DNA from: Acidianus hospitalis
Lineage (GTDB): Archaea > Thermoproteota > Thermoprotei_A > Sulfolobales > Sulfolobaceae
Reading direction: 5' to 3'
NCBI GenBank assembly: GCA_046533895.1
Contig: JAWDOK010000006.1
Location: forward strand, 18,268-82,267
Length of the DNA stretch: 64,000 bases
Shown here: piece after piece, positions 52,778 through 62,378 of the stretch
Numbering within the stretch: position 1 is the stretch's first letter
How the letters are laid out: the number at the start of each line of letters is the position of its first letter
The notes under the pieces: model-generated
What the model saw: the letters and a program-made list of their open reading frames with translations, nothing else
Database searches by the model: none
Told to the model about the DNA's origin: nothing
Program-made: the position numbers and the translations under genes

Positions 52778-53885
52778 TTTATAAGATAAACATTTTTTAA
52801 TGAGTATTAAGATTCTAAGGTAAGAAAGAAGTGCATATCTATTTTCAACTAGTTTAAATTTCAAAATATTTTTATAGTTCGATTTAGTCTCAACTCTTTT
52901 ACATAACTGTTAGTTATTTTCACTTCTAAATATATTGTTTTTATAATTTGTATTTTTATATAGAATTATTAGTGATTTATTGATGATCTCCTCGGCTAAT
53001 GACTGCAGGATAGTAGCGTTTCCCTCTACAAAGGTTAGTTCTTGGCTGAATTGGAGAAGCTATGCCATGGCTGACCACCCCGCCAGCGAGGGCCCCCTCA
53101 TCTTTTCCACCATCGATTCGGCGGTCGGGGTAGAGCCCCAAGAGGGATCATAGCCGAGCTCCAGTCCCTTAAGAGATACTGCTTGCTCCTCCCACAGTCT
53201 AGCTGGAGAGGAGCGTCATTAGCGTCACTATTCCTTATCTGTGAACCATTTAAAGCATATATGAAAATGAACCTCTATGTCATAAAATTTTAAGCCCTCA
53301 ATTCTTCATTAAGTTTCTTGTTTAGTATAAAACCTTCTTTCTCACGTTATCTTCCGTTATCCACTATTTTACTAAATCCATAATTATCCTATTATGCTTA
53401 CCTATCCCTTCCAATTCTTCCTTCTCATAATACACAATAAAAACACAGTTTAAGAGTATTTAAGATTTAAAAATTAATTTTGTCTTTGTGGTTTTCTCTG
53501 ATGTTAATTCTCGTAGCTGAGTTAGTATTCTTTTATTTTATCTTTACGCTTTTAATCTAGTATTCTACTTAGAAAAATAGACTGTATTTTCCATAAATTT
53601 GTAGTACGAATGTAGATATATATTAGTTGTAATAACGAAAAATCTCTACAGCTAATAACGTTATTTAGCTTTGAATATGATCCTTAGATAGAATATGAGT
53701 ATTAATGGCTAAAACATTCTATAGTTGTGTTTAAAATGACGATATGCAATCTAAATGAGGGATGTATTTGAAAACCTTATGTTTAGATGGTTTAATACAT
53801 TACTTACATAAGAGAAATAATATACTACATAAAATGTTCCGAAAAATATATAAACTGTTAAATGAGGATAGATGTAGGGATTAAA
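52778..53885. other. 1.1-kb intergenic stretch around the GC-rich island
   Basis: Apart from the island at 52955-53225 this stretch is AT-rich. On the minus strand near 53330-53460 there are scraps of reading frame (EGIGKHNRIIMDLVK) broken by stops, perhaps a decayed gene. I see no tRNA or rRNA. Confidence 0.4.
52955..53225 (+). other. GC-rich island with its own TATA box (ncRNA or mobile relic)
   Basis: TTTATATA at 52955-52962 precedes TTTATTGATGATC and, after ten bases, ATGACTGC; this leader matches the one before the repeated gene at 8982-9233. The next 240 bases are far richer in G and C than the neighbourhood, with short hairpins (GGGGTAGAGCCCC, GAGGGCCCCCTC, ACCCCG with CGGGGT). An ATG at 52983 opens a 56-codon frame (MISSANDCRIVAFPST). 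It may be a structured RNA, a relic of a mobile element, or a short gene. Confidence 0.45.
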
Positions 53886-54695
53886 ATGTCACCGTTAGTT
53901 ATATATTCCATATCTGCGGCCATAAGTAATTTAGAGACAGATTTTATCAATGCAATTCCATCAATAATATTATTTATAATAACGGTTATTATAGGATACG
54001 TAATAGCAAAATTAGTCTCTGACGTAGTAGCTAGAGTGCTGCATAATTTCTCTGCAAGTTATCCAGAATTAAGAATTGGAACGGGGCTAATTGCAGGAAC
54101 AGTAGAAGCGCTTATAATTTTAATAGCGTTAGCAATAGCTTTCTCCTTATTGAACTTAGGTCCTGCAAGTGTGTATGTAGACTATATTGCTAGATATTTA
54201 CCTTACTTGGCAGGCGCAATACTATTATTAACCCTAGGTACATCTCTGGTTAATTTGTTCACAGACTTTGCAAATAGACAAATTGGTCAGACAGATCCCT
54301 TTGCAAATGTTATAATCCAAGTGTTAAGACTCGGCCTATACGCTGTTATTATTACTGTTGCTGCAGAGTTAGCAATATTCTACTGGATTCCTTCAATAAA
54401 CTCCTACCTATTCTACGGCATTATCATAGGTTCAATTATACTCTTATTCAGCTTCACCATAACCGGTAAAGCAATTGACGAAATAGCTAAGGCCCATCCT
54501 GAAACTGCTAGCGTGTTAGGTTATGCAAGGTTAGTACTATATGCCGTCTTTATCTTAATAGCAATAGGAATTATTGTTCAACCGTTTGGTAACGTGACTG
54601 CAATAATTCAAACTTTTGCATGGGGATTAGCAATAGCCTTTGCAATAATAGTAATACCGCTTGTCTACGCACTAGCTAAGAAAATAATCCAATAA
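53886..54695 (+). CDS. MscS-type conserved TM-helix protein (CmpX-like)
   Basis: A 269-residue protein from the ATG at 53886 with about seven hydrophobic segments. It has repeated signatures VIGYVIAKLVSDVVARVLHN and ANVIIQVLRLGLYAVIITVA, as in proteins built from the MscS-associated TM-helix repeat. There is no MscS beta domain, so a gated channel is uncertain. A TATA box (atatataa) at 53847 puts the transcript start near 53875, which rules out the upstream in-frame ATG at 53862. Confidence 0.7.
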   Translation: MSPLVIYSISAAISNLETDFINAIPSIILFIITVIIGYVIAKLVSDVVARVLHNFSASYPELRIGTGLIAGTVEALIILIALAIAFSLLNLGPASVYVDYIARYLPYLAGAILLLTLGTSLVNLFTDFANRQIGQTDPFANVIIQVLRLGLYAVIITVAAELAIFYWIPSINSYLFYGIIIGSIILLFSFTITGKAIDEIAKAHPETASVLGYARLVLYAVFILIAIGIIVQPFGNVTAIIQTFAWGLAIAFAIIVIPLVYALAKKIIQ

Positions 54696-54867
54696 TAAGG
54701 TTTAAGTTATTTTCTTTTTATTTAAATAATTAATATATATTTTTTAGAATATGGAGATTAATCTTGTGTAATCTTTATTGCCTACTTAGGTCTTCTTTTA
54801 ATTAATTAAAACTATCTTTATATTCATAATAAATAAAATTATTTATCTAAAAATAATATTTAAAAAA

Positions 54868-55200
54868 TTAACTTGGAGTATTAGCTATGAAATTCATTAC
54901 TTGATTATAAATTGCAATAGCTTCATTAGTAACCTGAGGTTTTACAGCCTGAATATCCTTATTCATTTCATGCTTTTTATACACACTTATCCCCATGCCT
55001 ATTAATCCTCCAGGGTTAATCCTGACTCGGAAATTGAGACTCTGGCAGTATGTTTTAGAGATAATTCATCTGAACGAAGCTTAATTCGTATTCAATAAAC
55101 GTTCCTGTAGTCTTTTCATTAACGTTAATGTTCTTCTTGCCTTGAACCTTAATTCCGCCTCCAAACATTTCCTTCTTAGATTTAACTGAATAGCCGTAGC
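54868..55200 (-). pseudogene. Degenerate gene, unknown function
   Basis: The minus strand encodes KKEMFGGGIKVQGKKNINV and KTTGTFIEYELSFVQMNYL, then in another frame NPGGLIGMGISVYKKHEMNK and NEAIAIYNQVMNFIANTPS before a TAA at 54868. At least two frameshifts or stops separate the pieces. Product family not recognised. Confidence 0.5.
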
Positions 55201-56457
55201 TCTAATAATATTTGGCTTACAAAATTTACTGTTTACTCGTATTTATTTTTACTAAAATTTGATATTTCTTCTTTTTTCTCTATAAATACTACTATTTCTC
55301 CTTCTTTTTTGAAAGATATTATATCAAATTTTAGAGCATATCTATAAACTTTGTGCTCTAGATATTAGAAAGTTTTCCATTTTATACTTTGATTTTGTAA
55401 CATATAAATAATTATAGATAATATACTTAAGAAATAAAGTAATAGAATTCACGCTTAAGTTTGATACGCAACAAAAGTATAAATACGCATAATGTTACGC
55501 AGTTATTTATTCGCTGATATAGTAAATTCTTCATTGATGGAATAAATTTAGTGATAAAAAGTACCATATTTTCTAAATATAAAAAATTTCTTTATTTTTT
55601 CTTAAAACCTAGCATTATATCGATATCCAGTTTAGGGAAAATAAAATAACTATGAATATAATACCTTTTAATCTATCTAACTCGTAATACAAAATTATCA
55701 TGATATATCATGTGGAATTTAAGTTATAGCCCAGTCGTCTTAGTCCTTCAATCTTATACATATTATATATTCTTATGTTTATAATTATAAGGATTTGCCT
55801 CGAATAAAAAAGTTAACTAATAAAAAATTATTAATGCCTATGTTGTCTATTCTATTTAAATTCATTCAGGAATTTGTATAAACAAATGTAAATCCTTTAT
55901 ATAAATCAAAATATAAAACAATTTTTAACGATTTCTACAATTTATGGGAAAATGCTACATAATATCTCATTTAACACCCGAAAGAATTAAAACTTATTAT
56001 AAGGTTCCCATATATTTCTGATTACTTTTAATGTACAATATGTACTAAAAATTTTTATCTAACTCATAGTATAAAATTATAAATATTTTATTTTATGCAC
56101 ACGATATATTATTAGATTTGTCTAGAATTATCATTATAGTTTTAAATTTTCTTACTTTTAATATTGAATTTCTTATTATTTCAATTTCGTGAAATATTGC
56201 TTCTGGGATGCTTATAATTATTTCCTTATCTTCTACATTTTTAGGTAAAACAAAATTAAAGAATTTCTCATAATTTGATATTATTGACCTAGGTACTCCT
56301 TATAATAAAGGCATTCCTCGTTTATTATCTTTTTTCTTTCCATATGTGTATATACTTTATTATATTATAAATATGTTGTAATAAATGGATTAATCGATAT
56401 AAATGCATTTAAATAGAAGTGTTAACTGCAATATTCTAATGTAATACCTTTTTATTC
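55201..56457. other. 1.25-kb AT-rich stretch with almost no coding signal
   Basis: Very AT-rich DNA with short A/T runs. The only coding-like piece is on the minus strand at 56093-56290, about 60 residues (FFNFVLPKNVEDKEII, then IPEAIFHEIEIIRNSILKVR) with no start codon. It may be the end of a dead gene. No repeats of note were seen by eye. Confidence 0.45.
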
Positions 56458-56478
56458 TTGATCGTCAAAGTAATACTC

Positions 56479-56805
56479 ATGAAGGTAATAGAGTCACTAT
56501 ACGACAGATCAATGAGTGAGCACGGATTATTTGCTAAAGACGTTTTAGACGAGATTATCCCTAAACTTAAGGCTAACGCTCACCATTTTAGGAGTAAAGG
56601 TAGTATATTTTCTCTAGCGCCATCAAATAAATATATTTGGACAATGAGGATAAACCTAAAACCGTTCTATGTTATATTATGCAAGTATAGATATACTTAC
56701 TGGACTCTTCCAGATTTAGAGCTTAAAATGATTGATTGCTATAGATTAAAAGGCGAAGTTGAGAACTACTTCAAGGAGAAGTTTTACCTGATAATTGAAG
56801 AGTAA
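56479..56805 (+). CDS. Hypothetical protein, 108 aa
   Basis: From the ATG at 56479 (MKVIESLYDRSMSEHG) the protein has 108 residues, basic and mixed alpha/beta, with aromatic residues near the middle (KYIWTMRINLKPFYVILCKY). An in-frame TTG at 56458 is less likely. No motif recognised; it stands alone between degenerate regions. Confidence 0.45.
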   Translation: MKVIESLYDRSMSEHGLFAKDVLDEIIPKLKANAHHFRSKGSIFSLAPSNKYIWTMRINLKPFYVILCKYRYTYWTLPDLELKMIDCYRLKGEVENYFKEKFYLIIEE

Positions 56806-56864
56806 AGACTTGAAGGCTAGAGGAACATTAAGAGAATTAACTCTTACTCCTTTCTTCTTGTATA

Positions 56865-57281
56865 TTATTTGTAAAATCTTTCCTTATAATCTTTCATTAT
56901 CTTAAAAGAAAGAGAATCCATCTCCTCTTCACCCACAAAAGGTATTATGATGTCGTCCTCTTTTAAGTACATGATGTACTTTATTTTTTCATTAAGGAAT
57001 TTTACGTTTTCTATTAATTCCTTATTATTACAATGATAAAAATTGTTCAGAAGATCTTCAATACATTTTACATAGCTTTTAAGGAAATTAACGCAATCAA
57101 CGTCTATTTCGTCTCCGTTCAATATTGATTTATTTTTTATTTTAACGCAGGTTATCTTATCATTAAGGGAAAACGACGAATACTCCGAAGAAAATTGAAT
57201 GTCTAGAAACCCTGCTGAAGTTGCAAATCCTTTCTCGAAAATTTTTCCTTCTCTAGTTATTCCTACAAGAACTGGTTCCAT
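56865..57281 (-). CDS. Hypothetical protein, 138 aa
   Basis: An acidic protein with a beta-rich N-terminus (EPVLVGITREGKIFEKGF) and a helical C-terminus. It contains Cys in a VDCVNFLKSYVKC segment. No family recognised. Convergent with the gene at 56479 and followed upstream by decayed toxin genes. Confidence 0.45.
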   Translation of the reverse strand: MEPVLVGITREGKIFEKGFATSAGFLDIQFSSEYSSFSLNDKITCVKIKNKSILNGDEIDVDCVNFLKSYVKCIEDLLNNFYHCNNKELIENVKFLNEKIKYIMYLKEDDIIIPFVGEEEMDSLSFKIMKDYKERFYK

Positions 57282-57398
57282 ATGATATGTTTTCGCTCAA
57301 GGTTAAATAATGTTGCTAGATGAGTATTAAATAGAGGCTTATAATGTTTATGATAAATCACATTAAAAAGGAATTTATCATATATATTTAGATTTTCG

Positions 57399-57745
57399 TT
57401 AAGGATCTTCAAGTTTAATTCTCTTTATTCCCAAACTATCATAAATATGATCAGAGCTAATTATTTTTTCCGCAGGAAAAAGAAGCGTGAAATACATCGA
57501 ATACTCCAATTTTAACTAGCAGCCCTTAAAATTCTCTCACCAAAGATTCTTGTTATTTCCATAATTGATGTAGTAACCTTAATTGGATCAAGAGAGAATT
57601 TCTTTGATATTAGTAATATTTCAATAAAAGTTGCTATAGACGTAGATATGTCATTTTTGTATTCCTGTAAGATCAATGAAGCTTTTCTCTTTAGCCAATC
57701 TTCATTTTTTATTATAGAAATCGGAATCAGCGTAAACCGATTTCC
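57399..57745 (-). pseudogene. PIN-domain toxin pseudogene
   Basis: The minus strand shows VYADSDFYNKK overlapping the antitoxin stop, then WLKRKASLILQEYKNDISTS, ATFIEILLISKKFSLDPIKV, and after further breaks VFDVFHASFSCG and DSLGIKRIKLEDP. These match the PIN pattern of first Asp, central Glu and late Asp (DVFHA). Stops and frameshifts in the second half (after RAAS and CGKN) disable it. Confidence 0.6.
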
Positions 57746-57999
57746 TTTTCAGCCTCCTCTAAGGCCTTCCTTTTCAATTCCTCGATACTCAAGTTTTGCG
57801 GTAACTTTTTCCCTTCTTCTTCTAGAACCTTAATAGGATCTTTAACTCTAGGAACTAATAGAATTCCTTCTGGCACTGCAGAAATGTAAAACTCATCTAA
57901 CATTAAATTTATTCCTAATTCCTTTGGGTAAATAAAGTCCACCTTTTTATCTAATTTAACTAATATGAATTGGTAGGAAAAATATAAAGATTTTTCCAC
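57727..57999 (-). CDS. AbrB-like antitoxin next to a dead PIN toxin
   Basis: A 90-residue protein whose N-terminal part (VKLDKKVDFIYPKELGIN) matches SpoVT/AbrB antitoxins, with the Gly-Arg turn worn away to VDF. The C-terminal helix (SIEELKRKALEEAEKEIGL) is the usual toxin-binding tail. The frame is open while the overlapping toxin is not. Confidence 0.6.
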   Translation of the reverse strand: MEKSLYFSYQFILVKLDKKVDFIYPKELGINLMLDEFYISAVPEGILLVPRVKDPIKVLEEEGKKLPQNLSIEELKRKALEEAEKEIGLR

Positions 58000-58070
58000 T
58001 TTTTTGTTTACTCATTGAAGTAGATAATTATTACTGTTTGTAATAAAATGACGTCATCTGTAAAAGTCTG

Positions 58071-59390
58071 TTAATCTTCTGTTGACGATAGCATCTCCTT
58101 AATTTCTAGATAGAAGAAACCTAGGACTATCCAGCCCAAGAAGATATTCATCATTATTGGAGAGAATCCCGTGAATGAGTATATAAGCACTGCAGTGCTA
58201 ACTAAAGTTGCTAATATTCCTATACTTAATTCCCACCAGTGTTTCTTAGCTCTCTTTACGGTAATCCTTACTAAGGATAAATCTGCTGAAGAATGTATAA
58301 ATAAGTTAAATATACCCGCCAAACCTCCTAGCATGACGAAAACTCCATATAATCCCATAAAGTTCGTAAGTGCTACCACTGCAGAAGTGAATATTCCTGC
58401 TATCAATATTTCAGCGAATAAGGGCTTTCCTCTTACATCCTTAGCCAGAATTGAAGGAAATACCTTATCTTCAGACATAGCCTTTAAAGTTCTCGAATTT
58501 GCTAGAATATAGCTCATTCCGCCTAGAGTTCCGTCATTTAATGCTATAAAACCTAGGATTATTGCACCAACTATTCCGAAGTCACTCAATAAGTACTGAA
58601 CTAAATTTCCTGTAAAGTTTAACGCTCCTAAGGAGTAAAAGAAGAAAGACGCAAGTAGACCTCCGTAAAATACTACCGCAACTGCAACTTTTCCTATACT
58701 CTTTGATGAGGCATCATAACCTAAAGGTGCAATCGAACCATAGCCTGTAGGAATTCCTAGACCGAAAACTACTGCCTCAAAAAGTGAAGGAGAGAGATTA
58801 ACAGTGAAAGGGTTATAAAAATGCCACCCTGAGTCTCTCAAGAAGAACACCGACAAGGCAATTAAGGCTATCATTTCTGCTGTTGACATTATCATTGCGT
58901 ATTTTGCCGAAGCCTTAACTCCTGCAATTACTAGTGCCGAGGCTAGTCCGCTAACTACTAATGCTAATAACCATTGATTAAGCAACAAAGCAGGAGTAAA
59001 AGGCAACATTCTAAGTATGGAGTAAAGTACGTAAGCTCCGCCGGCCAATAAGGTACCCCCGTAAGACAACGCATAAGCTAAATAAACCCATCCAGTGCTA
59101 GTGCCAAGTCTTTCAGTCAATGCATAATATGCGTAAGTATAATAACCTCCTCCTCTTTTAAACCTGCTGCTCAGCCTATTTACTACTATTCCGTTTAATG
59201 CAACGACTGCAGTTGCAATTAACATTGCGAAAGCTCCCTGAGTTCCAACTAACGATATCATCACTGTACCGAAAGTTAGTAGAGAAATAAAAGGAGCTTG
59301 ACCTCCAAAGGATAGGAAAAATAGATCTGAAGTCGAAAGTTTGCTCTTGGTTTTGCTTTTGTTAATCTCTGCAGGCTTTTGGTTGTTCAT
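58071..59390 (-). CDS. APC-family amino acid permease (paralogue)
   Basis: A 439-residue protein with about 12 hydrophobic segments. FFLSFGGQAPFISLLTFG and GLGIPTGYGSIAPLGYDA match the permease at 20426-21763, and both share RxxKxGGGYYTYAYYxLTxRLG (residues spaced as shown). A charged N-terminal tail of about 20 residues precedes the first helix. Probable amino acid:H+ symporter; substrate unknown. Confidence 0.85.
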   Translation of the reverse strand: MNNQKPAEINKSKTKSKLSTSDLFFLSFGGQAPFISLLTFGTVMISLVGTQGAFAMLIATAVVALNGIVVNRLSSRFKRGGGYYTYAYYALTERLGTSTGWVYLAYALSYGGTLLAGGAYVLYSILRMLPFTPALLLNQWLLALVVSGLASALVIAGVKASAKYAMIMSTAEMIALIALSVFFLRDSGWHFYNPFTVNLSPSLFEAVVFGLGIPTGYGSIAPLGYDASSKSIGKVAVAVVFYGGLLASFFFYSLGALNFTGNLVQYLLSDFGIVGAIILGFIALNDGTLGGMSYILANSRTLKAMSEDKVFPSILAKDVRGKPLFAEILIAGIFTSAVVALTNFMGLYGVFVMLGGLAGIFNLFIHSSADLSLVRITVKRAKKHWWELSIGILATLVSTAVLIYSFTGFSPIMMNIFLGWIVLGFFYLEIKEMLSSTED

Positions 59391-59554
59391 TATACAATAA
59401 TCATGGAGGAAAATTATAAGGCTTACTTGTTTTGTAACTTTGATAAAATAATATCACGGATATAAAAGAAAGGATAATTAAATTGCTCTTTCTTTTATAA
59501 TAATAGATCTAGAAGAGAGTAAGAATTATTAAGGTTCTTTCTAAATTTTATTTA

Positions 59555-59938
59555 ATGCTAATTCAAACTTCCTCTGACGTATTATTATCAATTGCTGATG
59601 ATCTTCTTTCTAGGGGTGACGTTGTTCAAGCTAGTGAGATGTATTATAAGGCTGCTGAAGAAGCAATAAAACTCCTAACAATAAACTTAGGATTAAAGGA
59701 TATTCTTAATACTGCTAAGGAAAGCGGCTGGGACTTAGCAACTTTACATAAAGCCGTTACAGAAATATGTAAAAAATTGAATAATGAGGATATATTTGAG
59801 TATTGGGAATCTGCAATAGTATTACTTACTGTAGAGAATTTAAGTTTAGACGTGGTAAAAGATGAGGCAGAAAATGTGAGGAAACTTGTTAGGATCAGCG
59901 ACGAAATTGCAAATAGAGAATTGGATAAAAGAAGCTGA
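59555..59938 (+). CDS. PaREP1 family protein, first of a tandem pair
   Basis: A 127-residue helical protein with DDLLSRGDVVQASEMYYKAAEEAIKLL. It shares an 80-bp near-identical stretch (79 of 80 bases) with the next gene. The natural C-terminus overlaps that gene. A TATA-like sequence is not clear in the upstream 160 bases. Confidence 0.7.
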   Translation: MLIQTSSDVLLSIADDLLSRGDVVQASEMYYKAAEEAIKLLTINLGLKDILNTAKESGWDLATLHKAVTEICKKLNNEDIFEYWESAIVLLTVENLSLDVVKDEAENVRKLVRISDEIANRELDKRS

Positions 59939-60013
59939 TGATCTTCTTTCTAGGGGTGACGTTGTTCAAGCTAGTGAGAAGTATTATAAGGCTGCTGAAG
60001 AAGCAATAAAACT
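59594..60013 (+). repeat. 80-bp direct repeat (59594-59673 and 59934-60013)
   Basis: The two copies differ at one base and are 340 bases apart, so they lie in different frames. They cover the GD-x-x-QAS helical hairpin of the two PaREP1 genes. The near identity against divergent flanks suggests recent gene conversion. Confidence 0.8.
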
Positions 60014-60239
60014 TTTATCAATAAGGAAAAATCTTAGCATATTAAGAACCGTGGAGAATCAAAAAAGATGGACCTCTTCTATATTATTTGAGGCAGCAAA
60101 GAACTTAGGAGGAGAAATATACAGAATCTGGCATTCTGCTTGGTATCTGCACGTTTTTGGATTTCATGAAATGGCACTAGATAAAAGTGATGTGGGAAAG
60201 ATTTCTATAAGAGTAAAGAAAATATTGTCTTTTATATAG
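59886..60239 (+). CDS. PaREP1 family protein, second of a tandem pair (start uncertain)
   Basis: Up to 117 residues from a TTG at 59886, which lies inside the first gene. No ATG exists before the conserved ADDLLSRGDVVQASEKYYKA segment. The rest (RIWHSAWYLHVFGFHEMALD) matches the PaREP1 protein at 49775. It may be translated by coupling to the upstream gene, or its N-terminus may have been lost in the duplication. Confidence 0.55.
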   Translation: MLGSATKLQIENWIKEADDLLSRGDVVQASEKYYKAAEEAIKLLSIRKNLSILRTVENQKRWTSSILFEAAKNLGGEIYRIWHSAWYLHVFGFHEMALDKSDVGKISIRVKKILSFI

Positions 60240-60396
60240 GTAAAACTAGGCCATCTAACTATAGTAGAAAAAATTCTATAAGATTGTGCGTAAATATAAT
60301 AGTAAAATGATGAACCGTGTTTCAGCTGAGGTGTGAAGAAAATCGCTGTACTGATAATGGTGTTATTAATTTAAAGTTAGTCGTAAATAATCATTC

Positions 60397-60760
60397 ATGA
60401 GCGAGCTAATAGAAAAGGGAAAGCAAAGCTTTACTGCAGCGAGGACGCAATAAATAAGGGATATTATTGGTTAGCCTGCTTTCTTTTTCATCAAGCCGTC
60501 GAGTTAGCAATTAAAGGTCTCCTAGAAGAAATGTAATGAGGGTTCAAGTTCATTGCACAAGTTAAAATATCGTCTGGAGGATTAAAATATTTTAATAGCT
60601 CCAAGAGGTTGTGAGTATAAGGATGCTCGTTCCTAGTTATCTCTAGGTATTCCTTAATGTCCTTTTACTCCAGAAATGACGCTTTAAATTGTAAGAAAAA
60701 CGCTGAGGCGATTTTGAAATGGTTGAAGATCCTTATGAGGAGAATAAACGAGGAATACGA
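60397..60760 (+). pseudogene. HEPN gene with a frameshift and an internal inversion
   Basis: The plus strand gives MSELIEKGK, then after a shift KLYCSEDAINKGYYWLACF and FHQAVELAIKGLLEE to about 60535. The middle of the protein is on the opposite strand: reading 60660 down to 60540 gives KEYLEITRNEHPYTHNLLEL and FNPPDDILTCAMNLNPHY. The plus strand resumes at about 60664 with YSRNDALNCKKNAEAILKW. Reversing about 125 bases restores a typical HEPN order. The native end overlaps the MNT start. Confidence 0.75.
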
Positions 60761-61142
60761 AAGGAAGTTCAGCGATTTCCTCAAGAAATTAATAAGTGCT
60801 TACCCTGATTCAACCATAGTATTATTTGGTAGTAGAGCTAGGGGAAAGAATAGGCCTAACAGTGATTTTGATATAATAGCATTTGTGAGCTGTGAAAACC
60901 CTTTGCATAAGAGTATTGAAATTTACCAAACTACTAGACCCGACTTCCCGGTAGATATTATAGTAATGAAACCAGAGGAAGTTAATGATCGTAATTTGAA
61001 GTTAACTCACATGTTTTATTATGGTTATAAGATCTTATACGACGGCCTGAATTTAAAGGAGAAAATTGAAAGAATGATGAGAGAGAACGTTGATAAGCTA
61101 AAGGATATAATAATTTACGACGATCCTAAGTATAAGAGTTAG
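60735..61142 (+). CDS. MNT-type nucleotidyltransferase beside an inverted HEPN gene
   Basis: From the ATG at 60735 (MRRINEEYERKF) a 135-residue protein with LFGSRARGKNRPNSDFDIIAF, the GS motif and DxD pair. The C-terminus is helical and basic. The upstream ATG at 60657 belongs to the remains of the HEPN frame. The antidote gene is intact while its toxin is not. Confidence 0.8.
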   Translation: MRRINEEYERKFSDFLKKLISAYPDSTIVLFGSRARGKNRPNSDFDIIAFVSCENPLHKSIEIYQTTRPDFPVDIIVMKPEEVNDRNLKLTHMFYYGYKILYDGLNLKEKIERMMRENVDKLKDIIIYDDPKYKS

Positions 61143-61499
61143 CTATTTTTAAAGAATGAAAGACGTTAGCACTCAAATCAAGAAAGATCTAGATTTCTAT
61201 TATAGAAGAAAAACCAATTAGGATTTCAATTTTTAATTTCCAGTCTGCTTTTCAAGAATTGGTAAAAATAATGAATTCTACAATCTTATAGTTGAATTTC
61301 AAAGAAGTGTTTAAAAGAAGGCTAGAAGTTTATAACTATTGAATGTAGAATATCGATAGAGCTAGTAGATAATTCTAGAAGAAGGTATAGGAGAATTAAG
61401 GTTTTGAGCTCAGAGAAGTAAAGTATAAAACGGAAAAAGAATTCTAAAATAACACATAGTTAGACATAAAATTTCTGAGCAAGCTTGTTTAATTGGCAT
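61143..61499. other. Gap with no supported gene
   Basis: About 350 bases of AT-rich sequence with frequent stops in all frames. Short coding-like scraps exist on the plus strand (near 61150-61230) but none can be tied to a family. Confidence 0.4.
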
Positions 61500-61902
61500 T
61501 TATCTAATTATCTCATCAACAAAAATTACATTTAGTTCTGCTTTAAAAGGCTCAAACTCCTTTTCCTAAATAAGGTTGATAAACCTAGCACCTTAGCTGT
61601 TGCAATACTGCTTGCATCAGCCAAAGAGATAGGATATTTGCACTTTATTTTATAAACTTCTCCTTTTACCGTGGATAATGGAAATATTGTAAAATAACCT
61701 GAAGATTTAAGCATATTTTCAACCTCTTCTGCCTTCTTTTCTCCGTTTTTTCTACAAATTATGTATTTTATTCCCTCAACGTTTAACTCGTTTATCAAAC
61801 TTCGTCCAGGTTATCTTCTACCAATTTTTGCCTTCATGCTTCCGACAATATGTTAATGATTACTCCGGAATCAAACACTATTCTTCTCTTTCTCGTACTC
61901 AA
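61500..61902 (-). pseudogene. vapC pseudogene
   Basis: A PIN toxin in pieces: RRIVFDSGVIINILSEA then a stop; later INELNVEGIKYIICRKNGEK and KYPISLADASSIATAK are open from 61798; near the end a lost base shifts out of EFEPFKAELNVIFVDEI, which ends at 61500. It is close to the intact toxin at 3985-4386 in the central motifs. At least three lesions. Confidence 0.75.
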
Positions 61903-62028
61903 TTTCCTTTCTCCTCTCTTCTTCAAGCTCTTTCGCAGAAAGGTTAGGCAAGATTACTACTAAACTCCTTAAAATCTCTGGTTCTTCTTTCTATAAAGAG
62001 AAAGTAAGAATTCTATTACGTCGTTAAA
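61871..62028 (-). pseudogene. vapB pseudogene cut by the repeat at 62029
   Basis: Only the C-terminal two thirds remain: FNDVIEFLLSLYRKK, one lost base, then EEPEILRSLVVILPNLSAKE to a TGA at 61871 overlapping vapC. The N-terminal DNA-binding part is absent because the repeated small gene begins immediately upstream. Together with vapC this is a dead module. Confidence 0.7.
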
Positions 62029-62258
62029 GTGTTTACCCGTGGCGTAACTTATCCTTACTTTTAATTCCGCCGCTGGCTAAGGGATCATACACAGTCACCC
62101 ATTGGGGCTAGTCGAGGGAAACACCAATACCCTCCCATCCACCTTTTTTGCAATATTAAGAGGAGCAATAGAATCCCTTTCTAACAGTACTTCACCGCTT
62201 TCCAGGTACCTAGCGTTCACCTTTAGTACTTTTACACCCCCACCCTCATGAGCAGTAC
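62029..62258 (-). repeat. Dispersed repeat, copy 2 (frameshifted small gene)
   Basis: This copy matches 8986-9233 from ACTGCTCATGAGG to GGTAAACAC. It lacks the ATG (the corresponding codon reads GTA), and a deletion of about eight bases after SPN shifts the frame, so it is a pseudogene. The junction with the vapB relic falls exactly at the end of the shared segment. Confidence 0.7.
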
Positions 62259-62378
62259 TTAGCTGGAATACTAATAATTAAAAACTCGTTGATAAGCATT
62301 TGCTTAAACTAAAAAGATATTTATGTAAAAATAATCTAATCAAAGTTATATGTAAATGTTGCAGTACTTGAGTCCTAA

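Noticed and set aside
53035..53225. tRNA, SRP RNA or RNase P RNA in the GC-rich island
   Set aside because: No cloverleaf, no T-loop or anticodon arm in place, and none of the conserved strings of the two large RNAs could be found on either strand.
60657..60734. Longer start for the MNT gene at 60657
   Set aside because: The residues before 60735 (YSRNDALNCKKNAEAILKW) belong to the end of the rearranged HEPN protein, not to an MNT N-terminus.
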